A stretch of DNA of 64,000 nt from an uncultured Alphaproteobacteria bacterium (GCA_937988775.1 CALKHP010000016.1:49576-113575); one strand, 5' to 3'. Numbered from the stretch's first letter, positions 16,588 to 24,865 are shown. The notes: a model not told the origin generated them from the sequence alone. Numbers and translations: made by a program.

Positions 16588-16902
16588 GTGACGAACGCGT
16601 TTCTCCACGGCACTGTCCATGAAGCAGGCGAAGACCTTCAGGCAGCGGTCCGATCGGATTCGAAAGTCCTGGCGTTATGGGAAAGCCTCACGCCTCTCGG
16701 CCGCAATGAGTTCATCTGCTGGGTCGAAGACGCGAAACAGACGGTGACGCGCCAGCGTCGCATCGAGCGAACCCGCGACGAATTGCTGGAAGGAAAGAAG
16801 CGGCCTTGCTGTTGGGTCGGCTGCATTCACCGCACCGACAAGGCGCCAAGCCGATGGCAACAGGCGGTCCTAATCGACAAGAAGGACAAGAGCCGTCCAT
16901 AG
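16588..16902 (+). CDS. YdeI/OmpD-associated (OmdA) domain protein
   Basis: A 104-residue protein starting at a GTG that is preceded at ideal distance by a perfect AGGAGG (16579-16584). That signal decides the start. LWESLTPLGRNEFICWVEDAKQTVTRQRRIERTRDEL matches the C-terminal OmdA domain of the YdeI family, which is annotated through a Salmonella OmpD link and bacteriocin protection. Most YdeI proteins are nearly twice as long and carry an N-terminal domain missing here, so this is a stand-alone OmdA domain. It lies 44 bp after uvrD. The biochemical role is unknown. Confidence 0.7.
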   Translation: MTNAFLHGTVHEAGEDLQAAVRSDSKVLALWESLTPLGRNEFICWVEDAKQTVTRQRRIERTRDELLEGKKRPCCWVGCIHRTDKAPSRWQQAVLIDKKDKSRP

Positions 16903-17068
16903 GCCGGCCGTTGAACGGCGCCATTTCAGCGCCCGGTAAACCGCTCGACCCGTTCGCAGGTTGAGTACAGGCCTGAGCTGGGGTGTTTTCCGATCAGAAC
17001 GGAATGCCCCGGCCTGCCTTGGCAAGCACCCTGTCGGGGTCTAGCATGCACGGAACATGGAGGCTTCG

Positions 17069-17869
17069 ATGACATCAAGCTTCAGTGTCCACGATGCGGC
17101 TGGCTATGAGCAACTCATGGGCCGCTGGAGCCGGAAACTCGCGCCCCTGTTCATCGACTTCGCGCGGCTTGCCAAAGGCGGCAATGTTCTCGATGTCGGC
17201 TGCGGCACCGGTAGCCTGACCTTCACGCTGGCGAAGGTCCCTGACCTCGCCGCGATCAGCGCCATCGACTATTCTCCGGTTTTCGTCGAGACGGCGAAAC
17301 GGCGCAACACCGATCCGCGCATCACTATCCAGCAGGCGGACGCCTGCGCCCTGCCCTTCAAGGATGATGCGTTCGACGGCGCGTTGGCGCTGCTCGTGCT
17401 TCATTTCGTGCCAGAAGCCGGCAAGGCCGTCGCCGAGATGCGCCGCGTCGTGCGGCCGGGCGGCGTCGTCGCAGCTGTCGTGTGGGACCATCTTGGCGGC
17501 ATGCCCGGCATGCGCATGATGGTCGATACGGTGGCAGCCCTCAGTGAGCGCGGGCGCCAGCTACGCAACCGCTATTGCTTCCAGCCGATGATGCAGCCGG
17601 GCGAAATGAAGCGGACGTTTAGCGAGCAGGCGCTCGCGGACGTTACGGAAACCGAGTTGATGATCCGCATGGACTATCAGAACTTCGACGACTTTTGGGC
17701 ACCGATTGCCGCCGGCGAAGGACCGCTGGGCCAATATATCGCGACGCTGGACGCGGCGGAGCAGGCGCGAACCGCCGTCGCCGTGCGCGATGCCTACGAG
17801 GCCGGCCGGCCAGATGGCCCGAGGTCCTTTGCCAACGTCGCCTGGGCCTGCCGGGGTATTGTTCCCTGA
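17069..17869 (+). CDS. Class I SAM-dependent methyltransferase
   Basis: A 266-residue methyltransferase of the Methyltransf_11 type. Motif I VLDVGCGTGSLTF lies near residue 46, an acidic residue ends strand 2 (AIDYSP), motif II is ADACALPFKDDAFD and VVRPGGVV is the post-II segment. The substrate cannot be told from sequence. The family includes small-molecule and quinone methyltransferases. I prefer the ATG at 17069 because GGAGG (17059-17063) lies 5 bp upstream. An ATG four codons earlier has no such signal. Upstream, 16903-17068 is non-coding with imperfect hairpins. Confidence 0.85.
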   Translation: MTSSFSVHDAAGYEQLMGRWSRKLAPLFIDFARLAKGGNVLDVGCGTGSLTFTLAKVPDLAAISAIDYSPVFVETAKRRNTDPRITIQQADACALPFKDDAFDGALALLVLHFVPEAGKAVAEMRRVVRPGGVVAAVVWDHLGGMPGMRMMVDTVAALSERGRQLRNRYCFQPMMQPGEMKRTFSEQALADVTETELMIRMDYQNFDDFWAPIAAGEGPLGQYIATLDAAEQARTAVAVRDAYEAGRPDGPRSFANVAWACRGIVP

Positions 17870-17918
17870 TGTTGGAGCAGCGCTTTCCGTGCCAGGGTAG
17901 CGCTACAAAACTCGGCGT

Positions 17919-18404
17919 TTGAAACAAGGGAGCATCGCCATAGAACCGATCGCGTTTCGCACCGCCGTCGCGGCGGACCTGGCCGATATTGTCGACCTGC
18001 TGGCCGACGATAAACTGGGAAGGTCGCGCGAATCCCCCGGCCTGCCGCTCGACCAGCGCTACCTGGATGCATTTGCCGCCATCGCGGCCGATGCGAACCA
18101 GCAACTGGTGGTCGCGGTCGCCGGCACTGAGGTCGTCGGCACGCTGCAATTGTCGTTCATCCCCGGCATCGCGCGCCGGGGCGCATGGCGCGGGCTCATC
18201 GAGGCGGTGCGCATCGCCGCGCCCTATCGCAGCGCCGGGCTCGGCCAGCAGATGTTCGAATGGGCCATCGCGCGCTGCAAGGCTAGGGGTTGCAGCCTCG
18301 TCCAGTTGACCACCGACAAGGCGCGCGCCGACGCGCACAGGTTTTACGAGAAGCTCGGCTTCGTAAGCAGCCACGAAGGCTACAAGCTGATCCTTTCAGC
18401 CTGA
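17919..18404 (+). CDS. GNAT family N-acetyltransferase
   Basis: A 161-residue GCN5-type acetyltransferase. RIAAPYRSAGLGQQMFEWAIARCKARGC contains the acetyl-CoA pyrophosphate-binding R/Q-x-x-G-x-G/A loop, and DAHRFYEKLGFVSSHEGYKL is the conserved C-terminal segment. The acceptor is unknown. The start is uncertain: the frame opens at TTG (17919) with no ribosome binding site, while an AGGGAG at 17925-17930 would suit a start near codons ATC or ATA. Family members usually begin a few residues before the IAFRTAVAADLADI strand, so the true N-terminus is probably within about ten residues of this call. Confidence 0.8.
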   Translation: MKQGSIAIEPIAFRTAVAADLADIVDLLADDKLGRSRESPGLPLDQRYLDAFAAIAADANQQLVVAVAGTEVVGTLQLSFIPGIARRGAWRGLIEAVRIAAPYRSAGLGQQMFEWAIARCKARGCSLVQLTTDKARADAHRFYEKLGFVSSHEGYKLILSA

Positions 18405-18412
18405 AACGCTCT

Positions 18413-18440
18413 GGAATGCCCGGGTCAAGGCCGGGCACCC
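18413..18440. repeat. Short palindrome resembling family A
   Basis: GCCCGG (18418-18423) and CCGGGC (18431-18436) flank GTCAAGG between the convergent acetyltransferase and psiF-like genes. It resembles the core of the family A repeats without their CCGTCAT prefix. It could serve as a weak bidirectional transcript end. Confidence 0.45.
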
Positions 18441-18460
18441 GCCGGGTCGTGGAGTAGGCC

Positions 18461-18754
18461 TCAGCCCGCCTTGCCTTCTTTCATGCAGTTGGCGCGGAAC
18501 GTCTTGCGCTCCTTGCCGTGCAGCTTCTTGGCATCGGCATCGGCCGAGCATTTCTTGGAAATCGCGCTGCGCTCCTTCGGTGCCGCCTTCGCGGCGGGCG
18601 CAGTTTTCATCGTTGGCGCGGCCTTGGCGGCCGGCGCGGGAGCCGCGGCCTGCGCGAACGCGGCGCCGCTCGCCAGCATGCCGCCGAGGCAGATGATGCC
18701 GAGACATTTGCCGACACCAAGAGAGACGCCAAGAGATTTGCCGATGGTCATCAT
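18461..18754 (-). CDS. PsiF-repeat family periplasmic protein
   Basis: A 97-residue protein with a signal peptide (basic start, hydrophobic core, cleavage likely after ASGAAFA). An Ala/Pro/Lys linker follows, then a C-terminal PsiF motif, ISKKCSADADAKKLHGKERKTFRANCMKEG, with its two cysteines. PsiF was named from phosphate starvation in E. coli. The function is unknown. No Pho box was recognised upstream. Two adjacent ATGs (18754 and 18751) can start. A longer frame upstream adds non-signal residues and is rejected. It is divergent from the cold-shock gene. Confidence 0.8.
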   Translation of the reverse strand: MMTIGKSLGVSLGVGKCLGIICLGGMLASGAAFAQAAAPAPAAKAAPTMKTAPAAKAAPKERSAISKKCSADADAKKLHGKERKTFRANCMKEGKAG

Positions 18755-18896
18755 GGATTTTTTCCGTGATTGCTCGATTGCCGGTACGGACTGTGCCGGT
18801 TGCATCAGAACTCCATCGGATTACGGCGAAGGAAAGTCGCTTTCCGGGCCATACCAGCGCGATTTCACGATAAATGCACCGACACGCCGGGTTGCC

Positions 18897-18924
18897 TTGC
18901 GAAAGCCGTAATTCCCTGTATGCT
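18897..18924 (+). promoter_or_regulatory. Probable promoter of the cold-shock gene
   Basis: TTGCGA (18897-18902) and TATGCT (18919-18924) are 16 bp apart. If used, the message has a leader of about 155 nt before the ATG at 19086. Long leaders are known to carry temperature-dependent structure in E. coli cspA. The rest of the 331-bp gap back to psiF contains one GGAAAG/CTTTCC hairpin (18831-18845) and nothing else that I recognise. Confidence 0.45.
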
Positions 18925-19085
18925 GTAGGCTCGATTTTGGCCGGACTATTGGGCCGCCCAGCCTTGGCATGGGTAGACGTTCAGAAGACCCCTCCCCAAA
19001 ATATCGACTTGTCGAAACAGGTTTGCGCGTCATGGCGCATCTGAGCGGTCGCGCGCATGTCGCGCACAGAAGAAGGACTACCCCC

Positions 19086-19301
19086 ATGGCCACAGGTACC
19101 GTCAAATGGTTCAACGCCCAGAAGGGCTATGGCTTCATCGCCCCCTCCGATGGTTCGAAGGACGTTTTCGTGCATATCAGCGCCGTTGAGCGCGCCGGCA
19201 TGTATGATCTGCGCGAAGGCCAGAAGCTCAACTACGAGCTCGTCTCGGACCCGCGTTCGGGCAAGACCTCGGCCGGCAATCTCGCCGCCGCCGAAGAGTA
19301 A
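19086..19301 (+). CDS. cspA: Cold-shock domain protein (CspA family)
   Basis: A 71-residue single cold-shock domain that binds single-stranded RNA and DNA and keeps mRNAs unfolded. RNP1 (KGYGFI) and RNP2 (VFVHIS) are intact, and TGTVKWFNAQKGYGFIAP is the standard opening. The ATG at 19086 follows GAAGGA. Upstream in-frame codons belong to the leader. Alphaproteobacteria usually hold several csp genes, so this may be a constitutive rather than a cold-induced copy. It has its own terminator 18 bp downstream. Confidence 0.96.
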   Translation: MATGTVKWFNAQKGYGFIAPSDGSKDVFVHISAVERAGMYDLREGQKLNYELVSDPRSGKTSAGNLAAAEE

Positions 19302-19317
19302 GCCCAACGCGGCTGAA

Positions 19318-19347
19318 ACGAAAAAGGCGCCGCGAGGCGCCTTTTTT
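19318..19347 (+). terminator. Rho-independent terminator of the cold-shock gene
   Basis: A GGCGCC/GGCGCC stem with a GCGA loop is preceded by five A and followed by six T, so it could end transcription in either direction. Confidence 0.88.
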
Positions 19348-19402
19348 CATGTCGCCCGGCCGATTGCTCCCGGTCAATAGTGTAATCTAACGGCTTGATC
19401 GC

Positions 19403-20368
19403 ATGCGTGAAGGTCTCCTGCCCAACAGCGCCACCAGCGTCTGCCGCCTCGCCGCCGACGAGCGCACAGCGCGCGCCGTGGCCGATATCCTGTCCGAGGC
19501 GCTCGATCCCGAGGAGACGGCGGCGGCCGCCTTCGAACTGCCCGATGGCAGCAGCTGGGCGCTCGAGGTTTATTTCGCATACCCGCCCGACGAAGCCGCC
19601 ATCCGCACCCTCGTCGCCGAGATCGTCGATCCGCAGGCCGCGAGCGCGCTGGTGTTTTCCCGCCTCGAGGCCAAGGATTGGGTCGAGGCCTCGCTCGCCG
19701 GCCTTGCGCCGGTGCGCGCCGGGCGCTTCCTCGTGCATGGCGCGCATGACCGCGCCGGCATCCGCGCCAACGACATCGCCATCGAGATCGAGGCCGCGCT
19801 CGCTTTCGGCACCGGGCATCACGGCACGACGCGCGGCTGCCTGCTGATGCTCGATGCCATCCTCAAGCAGCGCCGCCCCCGGCGCGTCGCCGATGTCGGC
19901 ACCGGCACGGGCGTGCTCGCCATCGCGGCGGCGCGCGCCCTGCGCCAACGGGTCGTGGCCGGCGACATCGACCCGATCTCGACGCTGACGGCGCGCGAAA
20001 ACGCCCGCGCCAACGCGGCGGCGGCCTATGTCAGGCCGGTGACGGCGATTGGCGTGCGCGGCGCCGCCATGCGGGCACAGGCGCCCTATGATCTGATGTT
20101 TGCCAATATCCTGGCGCGGCCGCTGCGCCTGATGGCGCCCTCGCTCACGGCCCTTGCCGGAGGCGATGCCGAACTGGTGCTTTCCGGCCTGTTGCCGCGC
20201 GACGTGCCCGGCATTTTATCGGCCTATCGCCCCCATGGCTTCGCATTGGCACGCCGCCGCGATATCGAGGGCTGGGTGACGCTTTTGCTGCGCCGCAACG
20301 GGGCCGCTCAGCGGCCCCGCCGGGCATGGCGGACGGTTAGAAACGCTGCATCTCGAAGCGCCGGCTGA
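19403..20368 (+). CDS. prmA: Ribosomal protein L11 methyltransferase
   Basis: Trimethylates lysines and the N-terminus of ribosomal protein L11 using SAM. The 321-residue frame has an N-terminal substrate-recognition domain, the SAM site ADVGTGTGVLAIAAA, AGDIDP at the second strand and FANILARPLRLMAP, the PrmA version of motif IV. The family fold ends at about GWVTLLLRR. A further 24 basic residues (NGAAQRPRR onward) are encoded across a perfect GGGGCCGC/GCGGCCCC hairpin (20300-20318) and then opposite the next gene. This extension is probably the result of a lost stop codon. Confidence 0.93.
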   Translation: MREGLLPNSATSVCRLAADERTARAVADILSEALDPEETAAAAFELPDGSSWALEVYFAYPPDEAAIRTLVAEIVDPQAASALVFSRLEAKDWVEASLAGLAPVRAGRFLVHGAHDRAGIRANDIAIEIEAALAFGTGHHGTTRGCLLMLDAILKQRRPRRVADVGTGTGVLAIAAARALRQRVVAGDIDPISTLTARENARANAAAAYVRPVTAIGVRGAAMRAQAPYDLMFANILARPLRLMAPSLTALAGGDAELVLSGLLPRDVPGILSAYRPHGFALARRRDIEGWVTLLLRRNGAAQRPRRAWRTVRNAASRSAG

Positions 20369-20567
20369 TCTCGCGCTCGAGCGAATCCGTCAAGGCGCCA
20401 CCATTGAGGGCAATGTAGCGGGCGATCTCGCGCTCGGCCGCCCGCTGGCGCGCCTCGACGAACGATTTCATCAGCTTATTCCAAAAACCCTGCTTCGGGG
20501 CCTTCTGCGAACGGTTGCTCTCGAAAGCTTCCGGAACCAGACGGGCATCATGTGCGATATAGGTCAT
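20337..20567 (-). CDS. Small conserved hypothetical protein
   Basis: A 76-residue, helical, charged protein (MTYIAHDARLVPEAF..., EARQRAAEREIARYIALNGG, SLEREISRRFEMQRF) without signal peptide or membrane segment. I do not recognise a named family. It looks like short proteins found downstream of prmA in Rhizobiales, but I cannot confirm this. A good promoter lies 68 bp upstream. The final 32 bp are antisense to the end of prmA. The coding frame is supported by amino-acid composition and by the placement of promoter and ATG. Confidence 0.6.
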   Translation of the reverse strand: MTYIAHDARLVPEAFESNRSQKAPKQGFWNKLMKSFVEARQRAAEREIARYIALNGGALTDSLEREISRRFEMQRF

Positions 20568-20634
20568 CGGTCCAACTCCTGCTCGTGTTCGGGACGCCGC
20601 GGGAAACCTTGGACCCCCGCGATCCGTTGCCCTG

Positions 20635-20662
20635 AACATAAGCAGTTTGTGCGCCGCAACAA
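20635..20662 (-). promoter_or_regulatory. Promoter of the small hypothetical gene
   Basis: On the minus strand TTGTTG (20662-20657) and TATGTT (20640-20635) lie 16 bp apart. The predicted start of transcription is about 60 nt before the ATG at 20567. Confidence 0.5.
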
Positions 20663-20820
20663 GAGATGGCGCGGCATGTCGGTCATGCAACGAACGCATG
20701 ACACGCCGATCACGCCAGCCAAGCAATGCGCTGAACGAATGACAATGCGCGCGCAACGGCCGCGAGCACCAGCTTGATCGACGATTGAGGAATGCCGGTT
20801 TCCGTGGCATGTCTTGTCGC

Positions 20821-22641
20821 ATGTCACGCAGCGCCTTGCAGAGTTTCACCGTGCATTCCGACCCCAGCGAGGGCCCGATCCATCTTGCGGCGCTGCGCGA
20901 GGCGCTCGCCGCACAGAAGCTCGACGGCTTCCTCGTGCCGCGCGGCGACGAGCACCAGGGCGAATATGTGCCGGCCTCCGAAGCCCGGCTCGCCTGGCTG
21001 ACCGGCTTCACCGGCTCGGCCGGCCTCGCCATCGTGCTGGCCCGCAAGGCGGCGCTGTTCGTCGACGGGCGCTATACGCTGCAGGCGCGCGAGCAGACCG
21101 ACCCGGCGAGCTTCAAGGTCGTGGTCATCCCCGAAACCACGCCGGAAGCCTGGATCGCGAGCCATCTCGGCGCGCGCAAGCGCCTCGGCTTCGATCCGGC
21201 GCTGCACACGCTGGACGAGGCCACCCGCTATCGCGCCGCCGCCCAGCGCGCCGGCGCCACGCTCGTCGCCGTGGACAGCAACCCGATCGACGCCGTGTGG
21301 AGCGAGCGGCCGGAGCCGCCGGCGGCCGCGATCACGCTGCACCCGCTGGAATTTTCCGGCGAGGAGGCCGCCGCCAAGCTCGCGCGCATCCGCGCCGCAC
21401 TGGGCGAGGAGCGCTGCGACGCGCTGCTGGTCAGCGACCCGCATGCCATGGCCTGGGCCTTCAACATCCGTGGCGGCGATGTCGGCCACACGCCGCTGCC
21501 GCTCGGCTACGGCCTGATCCCGGCGGAGGGCCGGCCGACCTTGTTCCTCGATGCGCGCAAGCTCTCCAACACCATTCGCGTCGAGCTTTCGAGCCTTGCC
21601 GACATCGCCGAGCCGGCGACGCTCGGCGACGCCCTGCGCGAACTCGGCGCGGCCGGCAAACGGCTGCGCCTCGATGCCGCGACCGCCGGCGTCAAGCTGA
21701 AATACGCCATCGAGCAGGCCGGCGGCACGGCCGATATCGGCAAGGACCCGATCGCGCTGATGAAGGCGGCCAAGAACCCGGTCGAGATCGCCGGCAGCCG
21801 CGCGGCGCACCGGCGCGACGGTGCGGCGATAGTGCGCTTCCTGCACTGGTTCGACACGGAGGCGCCGAAAGGCGGGCTGACCGAGATTTCCGCCGCCGTG
21901 AAGCTGGAAGAGTTTCGCGCCGCCACCGGCAAGCTGAAGGACCTGTCCTTTCCCTCGATCTCGGCCGCCGGCCCCAATGCGGCGCTGCCGCATTACCGCG
22001 TCAGCGAGCATTCCAACCGCGCTATCGGCCCCGGCATCTACCTGATCGATTCCGGTGCGCAATACGAGGACGGCACCACCGACATCACCCGCACCATCGC
22101 CATCGGCGAGCCGAGCCCGCGCATGCGCGACCGCAACACCCGCGTGCTCAAGGGCATGATCGCCATCGCCCGCGCCGTGTTCCCCAAGGGCACCAGCGGC
22201 GCGCAGCTCGACAGTTTCGCGCGCCAGTTCCTGTGGCAGGCCGGGCTCGATTTCGAGCACGGCACCGGCCATGGCATCGGCAGCTACCTCTCGGTGCATG
22301 AGGGGCCGCAGCGCATCTCGAAGGCCGGCGCCGCGCCGCTCCTGCCCGGCATGATCCTGTCGGACGAGCCGGGCTACTACAAGGAAGGCGCCTTCGGCAT
22401 CCGCATCGAGAACCTGCTCGTCGTCGAGCCGCGCACCATCCGCGGCGCCGAGCGCACCATGTATGGCTTCGAGACGCTGACCCTGGCGCCGATCGACCGG
22501 CGCCTGATCGTGCCGCGCCTGCTGACGCGCGACGAGCGCCGCTGGCTCGACGCCTACCACGCCCGCGTGCTCACCGAGATCGGCCCGCTCGTCGAGGGCG
22601 CGGTACGCGCCTGGCTCGAACAGGCGACCGCGCCGCTTTAA
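20821..22641 (+). CDS. Xaa-Pro aminopeptidase (aminopeptidase P family)
   Basis: A cytoplasmic metallopeptidase (M24B) that removes an N-terminal residue before proline. At 606 residues it is the long three-domain form: two creatinase-like N-terminal domains (about 1-300) and the C-terminal pita-bread domain. The dinuclear metal ligands are visible: Asp in LIDSGAQYEDGTTDITRT (two), His in HGTGHGIGSYLSVHEGP, Glu in DEPGYYKEGAFGIRIEN and Glu in GFETLTLAP. I chose the ATG at 20821. The frame can start at TTG 20785 or ATG 20809, and none has a strong ribosome binding site. Confidence 0.9.
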   Translation: MSRSALQSFTVHSDPSEGPIHLAALREALAAQKLDGFLVPRGDEHQGEYVPASEARLAWLTGFTGSAGLAIVLARKAALFVDGRYTLQAREQTDPASFKVVVIPETTPEAWIASHLGARKRLGFDPALHTLDEATRYRAAAQRAGATLVAVDSNPIDAVWSERPEPPAAAITLHPLEFSGEEAAAKLARIRAALGEERCDALLVSDPHAMAWAFNIRGGDVGHTPLPLGYGLIPAEGRPTLFLDARKLSNTIRVELSSLADIAEPATLGDALRELGAAGKRLRLDAATAGVKLKYAIEQAGGTADIGKDPIALMKAAKNPVEIAGSRAAHRRDGAAIVRFLHWFDTEAPKGGLTEISAAVKLEEFRAATGKLKDLSFPSISAAGPNAALPHYRVSEHSNRAIGPGIYLIDSGAQYEDGTTDITRTIAIGEPSPRMRDRNTRVLKGMIAIARAVFPKGTSGAQLDSFARQFLWQAGLDFEHGTGHGIGSYLSVHEGPQRISKAGAAPLLPGMILSDEPGYYKEGAFGIRIENLLVVEPRTIRGAERTMYGFETLTLAPIDRRLIVPRLLTRDERRWLDAYHARVLTEIGPLVEGAVRAWLEQATAPL

Positions 22642-22755
22642 GCGCTCCCCCCTACGACCCTGCCCCACCCGTCACATTTTTGAATTTGTCGCCGGGCAGC
22701 GGCTCTGGCAGGTTCTCCGACGACGCCATTTCGGCCGCCCCTGCCCGACGGACCC

Positions 22756-23949
22756 ATGCACGCGCCCGCCCCACCGGCCCATTCCCCGCTGACATTGCCA
22801 GTGCTCGTGCTCGTCTCGATGATGGGGCCGCTGGCGCTCAACATCCTGATGGCCTCGATGCCGGGCCTCGTCTCGACGCTCAGCACGACGCGCGAGATGG
22901 TGCAGCTCACCATGTCGCTGTTCCTGATCGCGCAGGCGATTTCGCAGCTTTTCATCGGCCTGCTCGCCGACCGCTTCGGGCGCCGGCCGGTCCTGATCAG
23001 CTGCATCGCGCTCTATGTCGTCTCGAGCCTTGCTGCCACCTTCGCCGCCAATATCGAGCAATTGATCGCCCTGCGCGTGTTGCAGGCGTTCGGCGCCACC
23101 GCCGGGCTGACGCTCGCCCGCACCATCGTGCGCGATCTCTACCATCGCGACGCGGCGGCGGCGATGATCGGCTATGTCAGCATGGGCATGGTGGTGGCGC
23201 CGATGCTGGCGCCGACGATCGGCGCATTTCTCGACGCGACCTTCGGCTGGCGCTCGATCTTCCTCGCCTGCGCCATGCTCGGGTTGACCGGGCTGGTGCT
23301 GACCGTGCTCATCCTGCACGAAACGCGCCCCATCGCCGCGCATGGCGCCACGGTGCGCCTGGTTTTCACGCGCTCCGGCGAATTGCTGCGCGATCGCCGC
23401 TTCCTCGGCTATGCCGGGGCGACCGCCGGCAGCTCGGCGATGTTCTTCACGTTTCTCGGCGCCGCGCCCTTCGTCACCATCGAGTTGCTGCGCATGCCGC
23501 CGCAGGAATACGGCTTCTGGTTCACGATGATCGCGCTCGGCTATATGTTCGGCAACTTCCTCTCCGGCCGCCTCAGCCGCCGGCTCGGCATCGACCGCAT
23601 GATCCGGCTCGGCAATCTCGCCTCGGTCGCCATCACGCTGGCGCTTCTGGTGCTGGTCCTGTTCGGCGTCGTCCACCCGCTCGCGCTGTTCCTGCCCGCC
23701 ATAGCGATGGAAATCGCCAACGGCCTGATCATGCCGAACGCCATTGCCGGCAGCGTCAGCGTCAACCCGGCCGCCGCCGGCGCCGCCTCCGGGCTGACAG
23801 GCGCGCTGCAACTGGGCATCAGCGGCGTTTCCAGCTATTTCGCCGCGGTGTGGAGCACCGAGAGCGCGCTGCCCATGGCGGCGATCATCGTATTCTGGGG
23901 CCTGTTTTCCCTCACGGCCGCCGAATGGGGCCGGCGCGCCATCCCGTAG
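22756..23949 (+). CDS. Bcr/CflA-type MFS drug exporter
   Basis: A proton-driven major facilitator with about 12 membrane helices in 397 residues. IGLLADRFGRRPVLI between helices 2 and 3 is the MFS motif A. RVLQAFGATAGLTLARTIVRDLY in helix 4 and MGMVVAPMLAPTIGAFLD in helix 5 are typical of the Bcr/CflA drug-resistance group. The likely cargo is a hydrophobic drug or metabolite, but the specificity is unknown. The ATG follows a 114-bp gap after the aminopeptidase gene. The DsbA-like gene begins 3 bp after its stop on the other strand. Confidence 0.88.
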   Translation: MHAPAPPAHSPLTLPVLVLVSMMGPLALNILMASMPGLVSTLSTTREMVQLTMSLFLIAQAISQLFIGLLADRFGRRPVLISCIALYVVSSLAATFAANIEQLIALRVLQAFGATAGLTLARTIVRDLYHRDAAAAMIGYVSMGMVVAPMLAPTIGAFLDATFGWRSIFLACAMLGLTGLVLTVLILHETRPIAAHGATVRLVFTRSGELLRDRRFLGYAGATAGSSAMFFTFLGAAPFVTIELLRMPPQEYGFWFTMIALGYMFGNFLSGRLSRRLGIDRMIRLGNLASVAITLALLVLVLFGVVHPLALFLPAIAMEIANGLIMPNAIAGSVSVNPAAAGAASGLTGALQLGISGVSSYFAAVWSTESALPMAAIIVFWGLFSLTAAEWGRRAIP

Positions 23950-23952
23950 GCG

Positions 23953-24630
23953 TTACTCCGCCGCGTGGGCCGCGGCTTCGGCCCCGGCCGCGCGCGCCTG
24001 GTCGATGGCATTGGCCAGCGTCTCGGGCGCTTCGGCGCCCGAAACCGCATGTGTGCCGCCGAAAATGAAAAACGGCACGCCGCGAATGCCGAGCCGGCCC
24101 GCCGTGGCGATCTCGTCCTGCACGGTGTCGATATCGGCTTCCGTCTCGTAGAATTCGTGCAGCATCGCGGCATCGATGCCGCATTCGGCGCCGATGGCGA
24201 TCAGCGTGTCGCGGTCGCTGAGATCGCGCCCGTCGATGAAGAAGCCGCGAAACAGCGCCTCGACCACCGCCTCCTGCCTGTCGAGCCCGTGCGCCCAGCG
24301 GATCAGGCGATGCGCATCGAGCGTGTTCGGCGAACGGGTGATGCGCTCGAAGGCGAAGGCGATGCCCTCGGCCGCGCCGACGGCCGTGATGCGGGCGTGG
24401 ATCTCCGCCACCTTCTCGGCGCTGCCGAACTTGCCCTGCATATAGGCGGCGCGCGCCATGCCCTCGGGCGGGATGGTGCCATCGAGCTGGTACGGCCGCC
24501 AGTTGATCACGACAGGCACATCCGGCCGCAGGCGCAGGGCCGCCTCAAGGCGGCGCTTGCCGATGAAGCACCACGGGCAGACCACGTCCGACACCACGTC
24601 GATGGTCAGGGCTTGCGCGTTTTCGCTCAT
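23953..24630 (-). CDS. DsbA-family (FrnE-like) oxidoreductase
   Basis: A thioredoxin-fold protein of 225 residues without a signal peptide, so probably cytoplasmic. The redox site CPWC sits near residue 21 in VVSDVVCPWCFIGKRRL. The cis-proline loop is GIRGVPFFIFG. This combination is typical of the FrnE/polyketide-associated DsbA branch, also grouped with 2-hydroxychromene-2-carboxylate isomerases. The two cysteines favour an oxidoreductase. The start at 24630 was preferred to a longer frame that runs through the palindromic repeat at 24657-24740. Confidence 0.85.
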   Translation of the reverse strand: MSENAQALTIDVVSDVVCPWCFIGKRRLEAALRLRPDVPVVINWRPYQLDGTIPPEGMARAAYMQGKFGSAEKVAEIHARITAVGAAEGIAFAFERITRSPNTLDAHRLIRWAHGLDRQEAVVEALFRGFFIDGRDLSDRDTLIAIGAECGIDAAMLHEFYETEADIDTVQDEIATAGRLGIRGVPFFIFGGTHAVSGAEAPETLANAIDQARAAGAEAAAHAAE

Positions 24631-24656
24631 CTTGGTCCGTCCTCTTCTTCTCACGC

Positions 24657-24740
24657 CCTCATCCTGAGCCTGTCGAAGGATGCTGGATCCAGCGCAATCC
24701 GGCGCGAACTGGAACATCCTTCGACAGGCCCAGGATGAGG
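24657..24740. repeat. Inverted pair of REP-like palindromes (family C)
   Basis: CCTCATCCTGAGCCTGTCGA at 24657, ending AAGGATG, is matched by its reverse complement at 24715-24740 with one difference. About 32 bp separate the arms, so the whole region could fold into one long hairpin. It lies between ligA and the DsbA-like gene, both on the minus strand. I recall this motif as common between genes in many proteobacteria. Confidence 0.8.
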
Positions 24741-24865
24741 TGGAACAGGCAAAAAATCCAACTTCAGCCAGGCAAGCTCACGATAAGGGCTGAGGGACGT
24801 GCAATCTACCCGCAGCAGCGTGGCCGGAATAGGCCCATCCTTTGGCGATCACGCGCCTTTTACAC

